Shown in pieces: positions 1 through 8,163 of a stretch of DNA of 64,000 bases. Position numbers and translations under genes: made by a program. This DNA comes from an uncultured Eggerthellaceae bacterium (GTDB lineage Bacteria > Actinomycetota > Coriobacteriia > Coriobacteriales > Eggerthellaceae), in assembly GCA_947565915.1 (NCBI GenBank), contig CANOHY010000003.1:1-64000 (forward strand), read 5' to 3'. The notes beneath the pieces are model-generated. The model ran no database searches and was not told the DNA's origin. It saw only the letters and a program-made list of their open reading frames with translations. Each line of letters starts with the position of its first letter. Positions within the stretch are counted from its first letter, which is position 1.

Positions 1-51
1 GCCGCCAAGGCAACGGGCTTCGACCCCGCCGCTGCGGCCGCAGCCGCCTAG
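1..51 (+). CDS. C-terminal end of an unidentified protein (partial)
   Basis: The window opens inside a plus-strand reading frame that encodes 16 residues and ends at a TAG at 49-51. The visible tail ends in a run of alanines (GFDPAAAAAA). Codon third positions are GC-rich, as in real genes here. It converges on the minus-strand excisionase-like gene. Because it sits at the edge of a probable integrated element it could belong to that element, but the fragment is too short to assign a function. Confidence 0.45.
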   Translation, partial: AAKATGFDPAAAAAAA

Positions 52-449
52 GGATTGATCTGTTTCAAGATTTCGGACACGGAATCGGCAGGGATCATGC
101 GGCGAGCGGCATGCCGTCGGAGCCCGTGGCGGGCTCGGCGAAGGCCGCGTCGCCGCTTGGCGACCCGCATGTTCACGGTATTGGAGTTCGGGCCGAGCTC
201 GCGGCGGGACGGTAGCTTGCCCTCCCTGACGAGCCTGTACATGGTTGTGCGCGAGACGTGCACGTAGTCGCACGCGGCCTGCACAGAGAGCCACTCCTCG
301 CCCGCGGGCCCTTTGGAACCCGCATCGCGGCGCAGCTCGGCATCGGCGGGGGACGGCTCCTCGGTGGCCCGGAGTCGCGCCGCGATGCCGAGCATCTCGG
401 CAAGCAGGTCCTGCCGATTGTTGGTGCTGCCGGTCTTTCTTGTCTCCAT
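48..449 (-). CDS. excisionase-like helix-turn-helix protein, 3' part probably frameshifted
   Basis: The open frame encodes 133 residues. Residues about 52-95 read as a MerR/excisionase-type HTH (EEWLSVQAACDYVHVSRTT, then MYRLVREGKLPSRR), the fold of small DNA-binding proteins that direct excision of integrated elements. After NMRVAK the current frame becomes an arginine-rich run using poor codons (CGG, CGA). Shifting by one base near 150-157 gives a well-biased frame reading GDAAFAEPATGSDGMPLAA that stops at 95-97. I infer that the ancestral protein ended at about 95 and that an indel extended it. The start ATG at 447-449 has only a weak upstream GCAGG. Its place beside tRNA-fMet fits an integrated element; the integrase is not visible. 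Confidence 0.6.
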   Translation of the reverse strand: METRKTGSTNNRQDLLAEMLGIAARLRATEEPSPADAELRRDAGSKGPAGEEWLSVQAACDYVHVSRTTMYRLVREGKLPSRRELGPNSNTVNMRVAKRRRGLRRARHGLRRHAARRMIPADSVSEILKQINP

Positions 450-881
450 GCCTGCTCATTTCTCTGTCTTCGTGCTTTCCGAAAAGAGACATCTCCTAAT
501 CGATGCCTGGCTAGATTATTGGGAATGGGCAGGTGAGCGGCAAACGAGAGGGGTGTTTTTCGGTTCTATTCGGTTCCATTCGCCCCATCGGAGGGGTACG
601 GGAGAATTTCTCCATGAAAGGAGGAGGACGCGAAACTTTGTGTTCGCAATGTGGAATCGTGGGATCGCCGATCAGCCCGGTTTTGGGCTAATGACCCTGG
701 CGTTTCACGGGGCTTCCCCAGGTTGCAGATTGTTTCATTGTTTTTTAGCCCAAAATTAGCCCATAACCTCATCCCAAAGGGCGCTTCGACGGCGGAAAAA
801 AGTGCCGACGTAGAGGTTCGGACAAGGGCAGAAGGAGGGCATTTAGCCCAAATTAGCCCAAAAACAGCCCGATTTGGGCAA
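450..881. other. non-coding end of a probable integrated element
   Basis: No convincing gene is seen between the excisionase-like gene and the tRNA terminator. The stretch is AT-richer than its surroundings. It contains a short palindrome (GGAGAATTTCTCC, 601-613), a repeated TTCGGTTC motif near 559-577, and the TTAGCCCA octamer cluster annotated separately. This is the composition expected of an attachment-site arm region or an excisionase promoter region, but no duplicated tRNA end (att core) was found inside the window. Confidence 0.45.
684..860. repeat. five-copy TTAGCCCA octamer cluster
   Basis: The octamer TTAGCCCA occurs at 745-752, 756-763, 843-850 and 853-860, and inverted (TGGGCTAA) at 684-691. 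Two pairs are spaced 11 and 10 bp start to start, about one helical turn, which suggests paired protein binding on one face of DNA. Related half-copies follow at 866-879. By analogy with integrase arm sites or excisionase boxes near tRNA attachment sites, I infer a recombination or operator function. No protein can be assigned to the sites from sequence alone. Confidence 0.5.
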
Positions 882-913
882 TAAAAAAGGCCAGAGGATT
901 TAGCCTCTGGCCT
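882..913 (-). terminator. intrinsic terminator of tRNA-fMet
   Basis: Read on the minus strand, a perfect stem (889-897 with 904-912, extended by one A-T pair) closes a 6-nt loop. It is followed directly by six T residues (complement of 883-888). It lies ten bases past the tRNA CCA end, so it ends the tRNA transcript. Confidence 0.85.
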
Positions 914-922
914 GGTGTTTCT

Positions 923-1000
923 TGGTCGCGGGGGGAGGATTTGAACCTCCGACCTTCGGGTTATGAGCCCGACGAGCTGACCAGACTGCTCCACCCCGCA
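923..1000 (-). tRNA. tRNA-fMet (CAT), initiator type
   Basis: Read on the minus strand this folds as a cloverleaf with the loop CTCATAA, anticodon CAT. The anticodon stem carries three consecutive G-C pairs (GGG/CCC), the hallmark of the initiator. The first acceptor position is T opposite G72, so it lacks a Watson-Crick 1-72 pair, also an initiator trait. A standard T-arm (GGTTCAAATCC) is present and the CCA end is encoded at 923-925. A terminator follows. The 3' end faces the putative integrated element, the usual orientation when a tRNA serves as attachment site. Confidence 0.93.
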
Positions 1001-1202
1001 CTATGTAGGTTCGTTGCGTGCTCGCCATGTTTCTTAAGCGCAACAAAAGACATTTTACGCGCCCAGCGTCTCCGCGGCAAGAAATATGTTCGCACCTCCA
1101 CATTTCGCTAACGCGTCCGTCGATGCGCGCGGTCTACGGGAGCTGCCCGGGCGCTAACAGTGCTACCCTAAGCCAAGCGATAACATCGACGAGAAGGGAC
1201 GC

Positions 1203-2198
1203 ATGGAGGAATTCGCCCATATAGCTGAGCATGTGCTAGAGCATTCGCTTTCGGACACGCTCTACCTCATACCCTTCCTGTTCGTTACGTATCTGCTGAT
1301 GGAATGGCTGGAGCATCGTACGAGCAACAAGACCCAAGAGGCCATTCGCCATGCTGGCGCCGCCGGTCCCATCGTGGGCGCGCTGCTGGGTGTGGTGCCC
1401 CAGTGCGGCTTCTCGGCTGTGGCTGCCACGCTCTACGCGGGGCGCGTGATCACCTTGGGCACGCTGTTCGCCGTTTTCCTATCCACATCAGACGAGATGC
1501 TGCCCGTTTTCATTGCCGAGCAGGTGCCGCTGCCCACCATATTGACCATCATGGGCGCAAAGCTGCTGGTGGGCATACTGATGGGATTCATCGTGGACGC
1601 CATCGTGCGCCTCGCGCGCCGCGACAAGCAAGACTTGCGCATCCATGAGCTTTGCGAGCAGGATAAATGCGGGTGCACGCATGGATGCGAAACCTGCGAA
1701 CAGAACCCCCAAGCGGTCTACGAGCATTTCGAGGATTGCGCCCATGGTTGCACGCACGAGCATCATGCTCACGACCACGCGCACGACCATGATCATGGCT
1801 GGAAGGGGATATTCCTCAGCGCCTTGAAGCACACGGTGCAAGTGACCGTCTTCATCTTCCTGATCACCATCGTGTTGAATGCGGTCATCGAGGTGGTGGG
1901 CGAAGGCGCGCTTGGCGACTTCATGCAGCTGAACCCGTTGCTGTCCATCTTGGCAGCATGCTTGGTGGGGCTCATTCCGAACTGCGCGGCCAGCGTGGTG
2001 ATAGCCGACCTCTACATAAAGGGCGTGCTGGGAGCAGGGGCCATGTTCGGTGGCCTTCTGGTAGCGGCGGGCGTGGGGCTTTTGGTGCTGTTGCGCGCAA
2101 ATCGTCCTTGGAAACAGAACATCGCCATTATCGTGGCCCTCTATGCAATGGGCGTAGTATGGGGGTTTGTAGTGCAGGTATGCGGGATAGCATTCTAA
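1203..2198 (+). CDS. putative ten-helix heavy-metal/manganese exporter (ArsP_2-like)
   Basis: This 331-residue membrane protein has two internally related halves. The first carries VVPQCGFSAV near residues 64-73 and the second carries LIPNCAASVV. This layout is known from the putative manganese transporter family (Pfam ArsP_2, formerly DUF2899). Between the halves is a cytoplasmic-type loop rich in cysteine (residues about 151-183, with CEQDKCGC and CETC) and then histidine (about 181-198, HEHHAHDHAHDHDHG), which probably binds or senses metal. The substrate metal is inferred from the family, not shown. The gene stands alone downstream of the tRNA; its start follows GACGAGAAGGGACGC, an acceptable ribosome binding site. 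Confidence 0.75.
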   Translation: MEEFAHIAEHVLEHSLSDTLYLIPFLFVTYLLMEWLEHRTSNKTQEAIRHAGAAGPIVGALLGVVPQCGFSAVAATLYAGRVITLGTLFAVFLSTSDEMLPVFIAEQVPLPTILTIMGAKLLVGILMGFIVDAIVRLARRDKQDLRIHELCEQDKCGCTHGCETCEQNPQAVYEHFEDCAHGCTHEHHAHDHAHDHDHGWKGIFLSALKHTVQVTVFIFLITIVLNAVIEVVGEGALGDFMQLNPLLSILAACLVGLIPNCAASVVIADLYIKGVLGAGAMFGGLLVAAGVGLLVLLRANRPWKQNIAIIVALYAMGVVWGFVVQVCGIAF

Positions 2199-2272
2199 CG
2201 AAGGCGCATTATCGACTATCATGGTTACATTCCGTGTGCGCATAGGCGCATGCGCGAGAGCAAGGAGACAAC

Positions 2273-2827
2273 ATGAGCGCTCAGGCAGGATGGTACCCAG
2301 ACCCTTCGGGCAATGCGGCGAAGCTGCGCTTCTGGGATGGGAACCAGTGGACCAACGACTTCATGGACGTGGCTGCGGTGCCACCATCGAACACTCAAGC
2401 GGGCATGCAGTCGCAATTCGGCCAGAGTGCTCAACTTCCCCAACCTAATGGCCAGCAAGCGGCCCAAACGGGCTATCAGCAAGGCTACCAGCCGGGGCAA
2501 GCGTACCAGCAGCCGCAATCGACGTACCAGCAGCCGAATTATGGCGCTTCCTACACCACCACGTATGCGCTTTCGAGCACCGATAGCACGCTGCGCCTGA
2601 TTGCGTTCATCTTCAACGTGCTTACGCTGTGCTCGGTAACCGTGAGTGGCTTGGTTACGTTCGGAATAGGACTGATTCCCCTTGCATGGGTCATCCCCAT
2701 GACGGTGGTGTGCTGGAAGGTGTACAAGGGCGAGCGCCCCAACACCGTGGCCTTTGGCGTATGCACCCTGTTGTTCGTGAACCTTGTTAGTGGCATATTG
2801 CTGCTTTGCTCGAGCAAGGAAGCATGA
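2273..2827 (+). CDS. DUF2510 membrane protein
   Basis: A 184-residue protein. The N-terminus (GWYPDPSGNAAKLRFWDG, residues about 6-24) is a DUF2510 motif, a short actinobacterial domain with conserved Trp/Tyr/Pro. A glutamine- and tyrosine-rich linker (about residues 45-95) with repeated YQQP-type units follows. Two hydrophobic segments near the C-terminus (about 110-135 and 140-175) look like membrane helices separated by a short polar turn. The start ATG is preceded by GCAAGGAGACAAC, a strong ribosome binding site. No catalytic motif is visible. Proteins of this build are usually small membrane proteins of unknown role. Confidence 0.7.
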   Translation: MSAQAGWYPDPSGNAAKLRFWDGNQWTNDFMDVAAVPPSNTQAGMQSQFGQSAQLPQPNGQQAAQTGYQQGYQPGQAYQQPQSTYQQPNYGASYTTTYALSSTDSTLRLIAFIFNVLTLCSVTVSGLVTFGIGLIPLAWVIPMTVVCWKVYKGERPNTVAFGVCTLLFVNLVSGILLLCSSKEA

Positions 2828-2908
2828 GGCAGGCCTGCGCAGGTGCCAGTGCGGGCGAAGGCGCGATGAAGTGGGAATTAGCATAAGCATCGACGGCTGG
2901 GAGAGAAC

Positions 2909-3280
2909 ATGTCTTTGGAGCAATTCTACGCAGCATGCAACGGTAATCTCGACGATGCGCTCGGGCGCTTGATGAAAGAGGACCGCGTGGCCAAGTTCGT
3001 GCGCCTCTTCATGCAAGATCCTACGCACGACCAGCTTGCATCTGCCTTCGATGAGGGAAATGCCGAGGATGCTTTCCGTGCAGCGCACACCATGAAGGGC
3101 CTTGCGGCGAACCTCAGCTTCACCCAGCTCTACGATGCATCGGTTGCGCTCACCGAGGTTTTGCGGCCAGCATCGAAGGGGGAGACGGTTGACCTTTCCT
3201 CCATTCAAGCTCAGAAGCAAGCTTTGGACGACGCTTACGAGCTCATCGTGGCTGCGATGCCCCTGCTTCCTGCTGAATAG
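2909..3280 (+). CDS. histidine phosphotransfer (Hpt) domain protein
   Basis: A single-domain 123-residue protein. The motif AAHTMKGLAANL places the phosphoacceptor at His60, followed by the usual Lys and Gly of Hpt domains. These proteins relay phosphate between a hybrid sensor kinase and a response regulator in the cytoplasm. No hybrid kinase or receiver is adjacent, so partners must lie elsewhere on the chromosome. The start has GGGAGAGAAC upstream. The gene converges on the flavin reductase-rubredoxin gene with 16 bp between the stops. Confidence 0.8.
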   Translation: MSLEQFYAACNGNLDDALGRLMKEDRVAKFVRLFMQDPTHDQLASAFDEGNAEDAFRAAHTMKGLAANLSFTQLYDASVALTEVLRPASKGETVDLSSIQAQKQALDDAYELIVAAMPLLPAE

Positions 3281-3296
3281 GAAGATCGTTCGCTAC

Positions 3297-3995
3297 TTAG
3301 ACCTCTATGCGCTCGAAGAATTCCCTGCCCACTCCGCATATCGGGCAGGTGAAGTCGTCGGGAAGCTCGTCAACGTATTCGATGTGCCCGCAGATCGTGC
3401 AGCGCCATGCGTAGCGAATCTCGCCCGGTTTCGCGGCTTCCGATTCAGCGGCGGTTGCATCCGACTCGCCCGAAGCGGGGGAGTCGTTCCCCTGGTAGCT
3501 TGCTGCCTTGGGCGGCGTCTTGCCACGGAGCACTTCGTGGTAGTAAGCATAGGTCAGGGGCGGTTGGTCGCTGAGCACTCGTGCGCTGGTCACCGAACCG
3601 ATCAGCAGCATATGGCTGCCCACGTCGATGGTTTGCTCGATGTCCACCGAGAAGGTGGCCACGCAATCTTGGGTGAGGCACGGCATGTCGCAGGCATCCA
3701 CATCGTGCTCGATGCCGTCGAACTTGTCGGTGTCCAAGCTGCTGTGGAACCCGAAGGGGCCGATGAGGTCCATGGTTGCCGATTGGGCAAGCACGCTTGC
3801 GGTGAACTTGCCGCTGCTGAGCGCCGCTTCGGTCGTTGCGTTCTGCTTGTTGAGCGAAACGCTCACCTTGGCAGGGTCGCTTGCTATCTGCTGGAAGGTG
3901 TTCGCTACGCAGGCCGCCTTGCGGCCATCGGGAAGTCGTGAGGCTATAACGTAGAGGCCATAGGAAATGGTCCGGTATGCTTTGCGGTCGATCAT
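3297..3995 (-). CDS. flavin reductase-rubredoxin fusion (high-molecular-weight rubredoxin type)
   Basis: The protein is 232 residues from the ATG at 3993-3995, chosen because AGGAGG lies seven bases upstream; a longer in-frame extension lacks such a site. Residues about 1-155 form a flavin reductase-like FMN-binding domain (SYGLYVIASRL, ANTFQQIASDP). A low-complexity linker of Ala/Glu/Ser follows. The last about 38 residues are a rubredoxin with the two Cys pairs CTICG and CPICG that bind one iron. Such fusions move electrons from NAD(P)H or flavin to rubredoxin partners in oxygen and peroxide detoxification in anaerobes. The gene is last in a minus-strand run with the LysR-like domain and CoA ligase genes. 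Confidence 0.85.
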   Translation of the reverse strand: MIDRKAYRTISYGLYVIASRLPDGRKAACVANTFQQIASDPAKVSVSLNKQNATTEAALSSGKFTASVLAQSATMDLIGPFGFHSSLDTDKFDGIEHDVDACDMPCLTQDCVATFSVDIEQTIDVGSHMLLIGSVTSARVLSDQPPLTYAYYHEVLRGKTPPKAASYQGNDSPASGESDATAAESEAAKPGEIRYAWRCTICGHIEYVDELPDDFTCPICGVGREFFERIEV

Positions 3996-4053
3996 GGTCG
4001 TCCTCCTATCGCGAGACGAGCCAATTATAGGCCATCTGCCGTGCTCGCCCAGG

Positions 4054-4704
4054 CTAGTCGGCGTAGAAGTCCAGGCTCTTCTGCAAATGCTCCACGAAGC
4101 GGGCGCCCATTTCGCTGAGCGTCTCGCCGCGCTTCGCCACATATCCCAAGTGCAGCTTGATGTCGGTTTGCAGCGGAATGGTGGCCAAGGCCGAGCCGTC
4201 GGTGATGCCCACCAGGATGCCGCTTGTAACGGTGTAGCCGTTCACTGCCATGATGAGCTCGGTCAGCGTGGCGCGGTCGGTGGTGGCGATGCGCTTGGCG
4301 CGCGGCACGCAGGCCAGCGCCTCCTCGGCAAAGCTCGTCGGGTCGTCCGCGCCCTGCTCGAAGTAGATGTAGGGGTAGTCGGCCAGCTGCTCGAGCGATA
4401 GGCTCTGCGCGTTCACCAGCGGGTGGCTCAGCGGCAACGCAACGCGCGGCGCCGATACCGCCAGCTCGTGGAATTCCAGGCCAGCATTGGCAAAGGCAGT
4501 GTTCAGGTCGTCGGCCGTTTGCGAGGTTTCCATCACCACGCCAAGCTCGGAAGCGCCTGCTGCCACGTCTTCGATAATTTGCGCAGTGGTACGGTCGCGC
4601 AATGCATAGCTGAACTCGTCGCCGCCTTGCGCCAAGATGGTGTGGGCGAACGATTGCACGTCGAACAGGTAATGCTGACCAGATATCGCGAAGCTGTAAG
4701 CCAT
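4054..4704 (-). CDS. stand-alone LysR-type substrate-binding domain protein
   Basis: This 216-residue protein resembles the effector-binding half of LysR-family regulators: a periplasmic-binding-like fold with segments such as ELGVVMETSQ, ALPLSHPLVN and GYTVTSGILVGI. It has no N-terminal winged HTH. The ATG at 4702-4704 has its own GAAAGGA site, and no in-frame HTH is seen in the 88 bp before the CoA ligase gene. It therefore appears to be made as a separate ligand-binding protein. It could be a remnant of a full regulator or a ligand sensor acting with another protein. It lies between the CoA ligase and rubredoxin genes on the same strand. Confidence 0.65.
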   Translation of the reverse strand: MAYSFAISGQHYLFDVQSFAHTILAQGGDEFSYALRDRTTAQIIEDVAAGASELGVVMETSQTADDLNTAFANAGLEFHELAVSAPRVALPLSHPLVNAQSLSLEQLADYPYIYFEQGADDPTSFAEEALACVPRAKRIATTDRATLTELIMAVNGYTVTSGILVGITDGSALATIPLQTDIKLHLGYVAKRGETLSEMGARFVEHLQKSLDFYAD

Positions 4705-4792
4705 TTGGATTCCTTTCGTAGCGTCTTCCCGAATGTGGGCTTCATGCTGCTGCTCGGCTTCTTGAGAGTCGGGCGCGCAGCTGACCTGTCTC

Positions 4793-6130
4793 CTATTTGT
4801 TGCGCTCGTCGATGAAGCGCGAGGCCTTATGCTCGCTCGATGTACCGAGCTTATCGGTGTCGAACACCAGCACCTTGGCCGGGCGTACGCCCGTGTGCGT
4901 CTTCAATGCCAGTTCCACGCGTGCAGCGATGTCGTCGTAGGCCTCGTTCGACCCGAAGGCGCGCTCCACCGACACCTCGTAGCGCGTGGTGAAGTTCTCG
5001 TCGTACACGCGGATGCGATACTCGCCCGAGAGGCCCTTGTCTTGGCGGATGATATATTCGATGTCGCTCGGGAACACGTTCACGGCGCTCACGATGAACA
5101 TCTCGTCCTTGCGGCCTTGGATGTAGATGCGAGTCATCGTGCGGCCGCACTCGCAGGTTTCGCGGTTTACGTAGCCAATGTCGCCCGAACGGAAGCGAAT
5201 CATGGGACGTGCACGCTTCTTTAGTGTGGTGTACACGATTTCGCCGCGCTCGCCGTCGGGCACGCGCTCGCCGGTGGCTGGATCCACCACTTCCACCAGA
5301 ATCTGATCCTCGATGATGTGCAAGCCGTCCTTGTACTCGCACATGGCCGCGCAAGCGCCGTAGATGTCAGACAGCCCGAAGAAGTCGTACACGCTGGCAT
5401 CCCAGATCTCCTCGATGGCGTGGCGCGTGGACTCGATGGATCCGCCAGGCTCGCCCGAGATGATGATGTGCTTCAAGCTGGCGAAGTCGGTTTTGGGATC
5501 GTAGCCCTTTTCGATTGCCTTTTGCCCGAGCTGCCATGCGTACGAGGGGCTGCTCCAGAAGAAGGTGGGCTGGTATTGCTTCATGGCCCAAAGCAGGCGG
5601 TCGGAGGGCACAGCACCCACCCAGATGCTCAGCGCGCCGAGCTCTTGGGCACCCACTACGCAAGGGCCGCCCACGTACAGCGCGAAGTTCATGCCATGCA
5701 GGTAGCGGTCGTGCGGGCGCATGCCGGCCTGCCAGAATAAGCGGGCTTCCGCATGCATGAAGTCGTCGAAGTCTCCCTGGGTGAAGGGGCTCATCGTGGG
5801 CACGCCGGTCGATCCCGAGCTGGTGGCCATGTACACCACGTCTTCCTCGGGGACGCCGCACAGCTCGCCGAAGAAGCTGCCGATGCCTTGCGTATCGCGC
5901 TCGGTCTGCTTGTTGATGAACGGGAACTTCTGCAAGTCGTCGAGCGTTTCGATCTCGGGGGAAACGCCTGCTTCGTCCCATGCGCGCTTGTAGTAGGGGC
6001 AGTTGTCGTAGGCGAACTTGAGCTCGTCTTTCAAATAGCCGAGCTGCAACTCCTCCAGCTGCTCGCGCGGCATGGTCTCGATCTCGCGATCGTAGCATTC
6101 CTCGGTATCGGGCAAGTGCTTCTTCGCCAT
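4793..6130 (-). CDS. phenylacetate-CoA ligase family protein
   Basis: A 445-residue adenylate-forming enzyme, the usual length for PaaK-type ligases. Visible motifs are the phosphate-binding loop TSSGSTGVPT (about residues 104-113), the FFGLSDIYG block, and the C-terminal hinge region IYIQGRKDEMFIV. A Cys pair near 320 (CECG) matches the family. It would activate an aryl or related carboxylic acid to its CoA thioester with ATP in the cytoplasm; the substrate is not determined. In anaerobic coriobacteria such ligases are often linked to aromatic or amino-acid-derived acids. GGAGAGACG precedes the ATG. It heads a minus-strand set of three genes. Confidence 0.85.
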   Translation of the reverse strand: MAKKHLPDTEECYDREIETMPREQLEELQLGYLKDELKFAYDNCPYYKRAWDEAGVSPEIETLDDLQKFPFINKQTERDTQGIGSFFGELCGVPEEDVVYMATSSGSTGVPTMSPFTQGDFDDFMHAEARLFWQAGMRPHDRYLHGMNFALYVGGPCVVGAQELGALSIWVGAVPSDRLLWAMKQYQPTFFWSSPSYAWQLGQKAIEKGYDPKTDFASLKHIIISGEPGGSIESTRHAIEEIWDASVYDFFGLSDIYGACAAMCEYKDGLHIIEDQILVEVVDPATGERVPDGERGEIVYTTLKKRARPMIRFRSGDIGYVNRETCECGRTMTRIYIQGRKDEMFIVSAVNVFPSDIEYIIRQDKGLSGEYRIRVYDENFTTRYEVSVERAFGSNEAYDDIAARVELALKTHTGVRPAKVLVFDTDKLGTSSEHKASRFIDERNK

Positions 6131-6413
6131 CGTCTCTCCTTTTGCTCGACAGTCTCGAAGCTAGCAACAGCAATCGGCTTGCCAGCTGCATGCCGATGCG
6201 CGCTGCTTCATGAACGAGCCGCCATGCCCGCAAAGGGCGATGCGGCACTTGGATATTATGCCCTTTGATGCGCGATCTGCGTTATAGGAATAAGCGATGC
6301 CGTGCCACTCAACGCTTCGATGGCATATCGGCAGCGAGTCCCTGCGCCTGAAGGGCCATTGTTATCATGAAGCCAGGCTATCGTTACAGCCAAGGGGGCG
6401 AGGGAGGCCGCAG

Positions 6414-8129
6414 ATGCCCACCTTCAGAGAATTCATGCACGTTGCTGAAGTAACGCTTAACGACAAGACGTCGACCAAGCGCATGGAGCAGATTATCTCC
6501 ATCATGCGCAAATACCACGTGACGCAAGGCCTGGACCCTCAAAAGGCCATCCAGGTGCTCGAGGCGCTGGGGCCAACCTATGTGAAGATCGGCCAGATGG
6601 CCTCTACGCGCAGCGATATCTTGCCCAAGGCCTACTGCGACGCATTCAGCAAGCTCCACGCCGATGTGACGCCGCTTTCCTTCGAAACCGTGCAGGCCTG
6701 CCTCGATGAAGCCTATGGCCAGCCATGGCAGAACATCTTCTCGTCGATCAATCGCAACCCGCTTGGCTCGGCCTCTATCGCACAGGTGCACAAGGCCACG
6801 CTGCTGGATGGCTCGGTAGTGGCCGTGAAGGTGCGCCGTCCCGGCATCGTGAAGGAGATGGCCGAGGACATCACGCTGATCAAGCACGTGCTGGCGCTTG
6901 CCGAGTTCGCCGTGACGTCGCATGAATCGATGCTGCTCAGCATCCAGAACCTCGTAGACGAACTCGCGCGCACGACGGCAGAGGAGCTCGACTTCACCGT
7001 GGAGCTGAACAACTTGGTACGCTTCTATGATATCAACAAGAACCAACCGGGCGTGACCTCCCCCATACCGTACCCGCGCTATTCCAACGAGAGCGTGCTG
7101 GTAATGGAATACATGCAGGGCATGCCCATCGACGACAAGGAGGCTTTGTCGAAAGCAGGCGTGAACCTGGACAAGCTTGCTCAGCGCCTCGTGCAGAACT
7201 TCGTGTATCAGGTGCTCGATTGCGGCTTTTTCCACGCCGACCCGCATCCGGGCAACCTCATCGTGCGCAAGGGCAGCGCTGTTCTGAAGGGCAATGGAGA
7301 TGCGCCCCAGCAAGCTGGCACGAAGGATGGCTGGCAACTGGTTTGGATAGACCTGGGCATGACAGGGTCGCTGAGCGCCAATGAGCGCGTGCTGGTCAGC
7401 AAACTCTTCCATGCGGTTGCCACCAGCAATGCCTTCGAGCTCAAGGAGGGCGTGCTAGCCCTGAGCACGACGGATGGCCAGGTGGACCACGGCAAGCTGC
7501 TCGCTGATATGGATCGCTTGCTTGGGCAATACGCGCATGCCGATTTGGGCGAGATAAACGTCGGCGATGTGTTCGGCGAGATAATCGAAGTGCTGCGTAC
7601 GCAAAACCTGATAATGAAGCCTACGATTACCATGCTGATGCGCGGCGTGATGACGCTCGAGGGCGTGCTTGCCGACATCGCTCCTTCGGTGAGCGTGCTG
7701 AGGATCGTGTCGGTGCATGTGGTGCGCGAAGAATTCTCAGCGAAGAGCATCAAGGGCCACGTGGTAGAGGCGCTCACGTCGTCTGCGGAATCGGTCGAGG
7801 CGCTCACCAAATTGCCTTCGAAGGTGTCAAATACGCTGGACATGCTCGACCGCGGCGAGCTGAAGGTGAATGGAGATCTGGCCGTTTCCGACAAGGCGTT
7901 GGGCACGCTCTATACCATTTGCGGATGGTTGGCGCTTGCGCTCATTTCGGTTGGGCTGTTCTTGGGTTCATCGATCCTGTGCACTACGAACATGGAACCG
8001 CGCATTCTGGAAGTGCCTATTCTGGGCGTGCTGGGGTATGTGGGTGCGTTCGTGCTGGGGGTCTACGTCATCTGGTGCGTGTTCCAAAGCCGCCACCGCT
8101 TGCACAACAAGCTCGATTTGGATCAGTGA
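6414..8129 (+). CDS. ABC1/UbiB-family atypical kinase, membrane-anchored
   Basis: I place the start at ATG 6414-6416, after GAGGGAGGCCGCAG, giving 571 residues; the frame is open upstream but has no such site. Family motifs are clear: TYVKIGQMASTR (KxGQ), GSASIAQVHKA (the Ala-rich replacement of the glycine loop), VAVKVRRPG, FFHADPHPGN (catalytic loop) and WIDLGMTG (the DFG equivalent). Two C-terminal hydrophobic segments (about residues 500-520 and 530-555) anchor it in the membrane. UbiB proteins act as ATPases in lipid or quinone biosynthesis; here menaquinone or another isoprenoid lipid is plausible. The next gene follows closely. Confidence 0.88.
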   Translation: MPTFREFMHVAEVTLNDKTSTKRMEQIISIMRKYHVTQGLDPQKAIQVLEALGPTYVKIGQMASTRSDILPKAYCDAFSKLHADVTPLSFETVQACLDEAYGQPWQNIFSSINRNPLGSASIAQVHKATLLDGSVVAVKVRRPGIVKEMAEDITLIKHVLALAEFAVTSHESMLLSIQNLVDELARTTAEELDFTVELNNLVRFYDINKNQPGVTSPIPYPRYSNESVLVMEYMQGMPIDDKEALSKAGVNLDKLAQRLVQNFVYQVLDCGFFHADPHPGNLIVRKGSAVLKGNGDAPQQAGTKDGWQLVWIDLGMTGSLSANERVLVSKLFHAVATSNAFELKEGVLALSTTDGQVDHGKLLADMDRLLGQYAHADLGEINVGDVFGEIIEVLRTQNLIMKPTITMLMRGVMTLEGVLADIAPSVSVLRIVSVHVVREEFSAKSIKGHVVEALTSSAESVEALTKLPSKVSNTLDMLDRGELKVNGDLAVSDKALGTLYTICGWLALALISVGLFLGSSILCTTNMEPRILEVPILGVLGYVGAFVLGVYVIWCVFQSRHRLHNKLDLDQ

Positions 8130-8163
8130 GTACCCATGCGAGGCAAGACGGGAAGCGATGGCG

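Noticed and set aside
614..691. Tiny plus-strand frame beginning MKGGGRETLCSQCG
   Set aside because: It has a CxxC but only about 25 codons, no good binding site and no coding bias; it lies in the attachment-like region.
7870..8163. Longer start for the multi-helix membrane protein gene
   Set aside because: The added part lies in another frame of the UbiB-type gene and reads as Trp/Arg/Ser-rich shadow.
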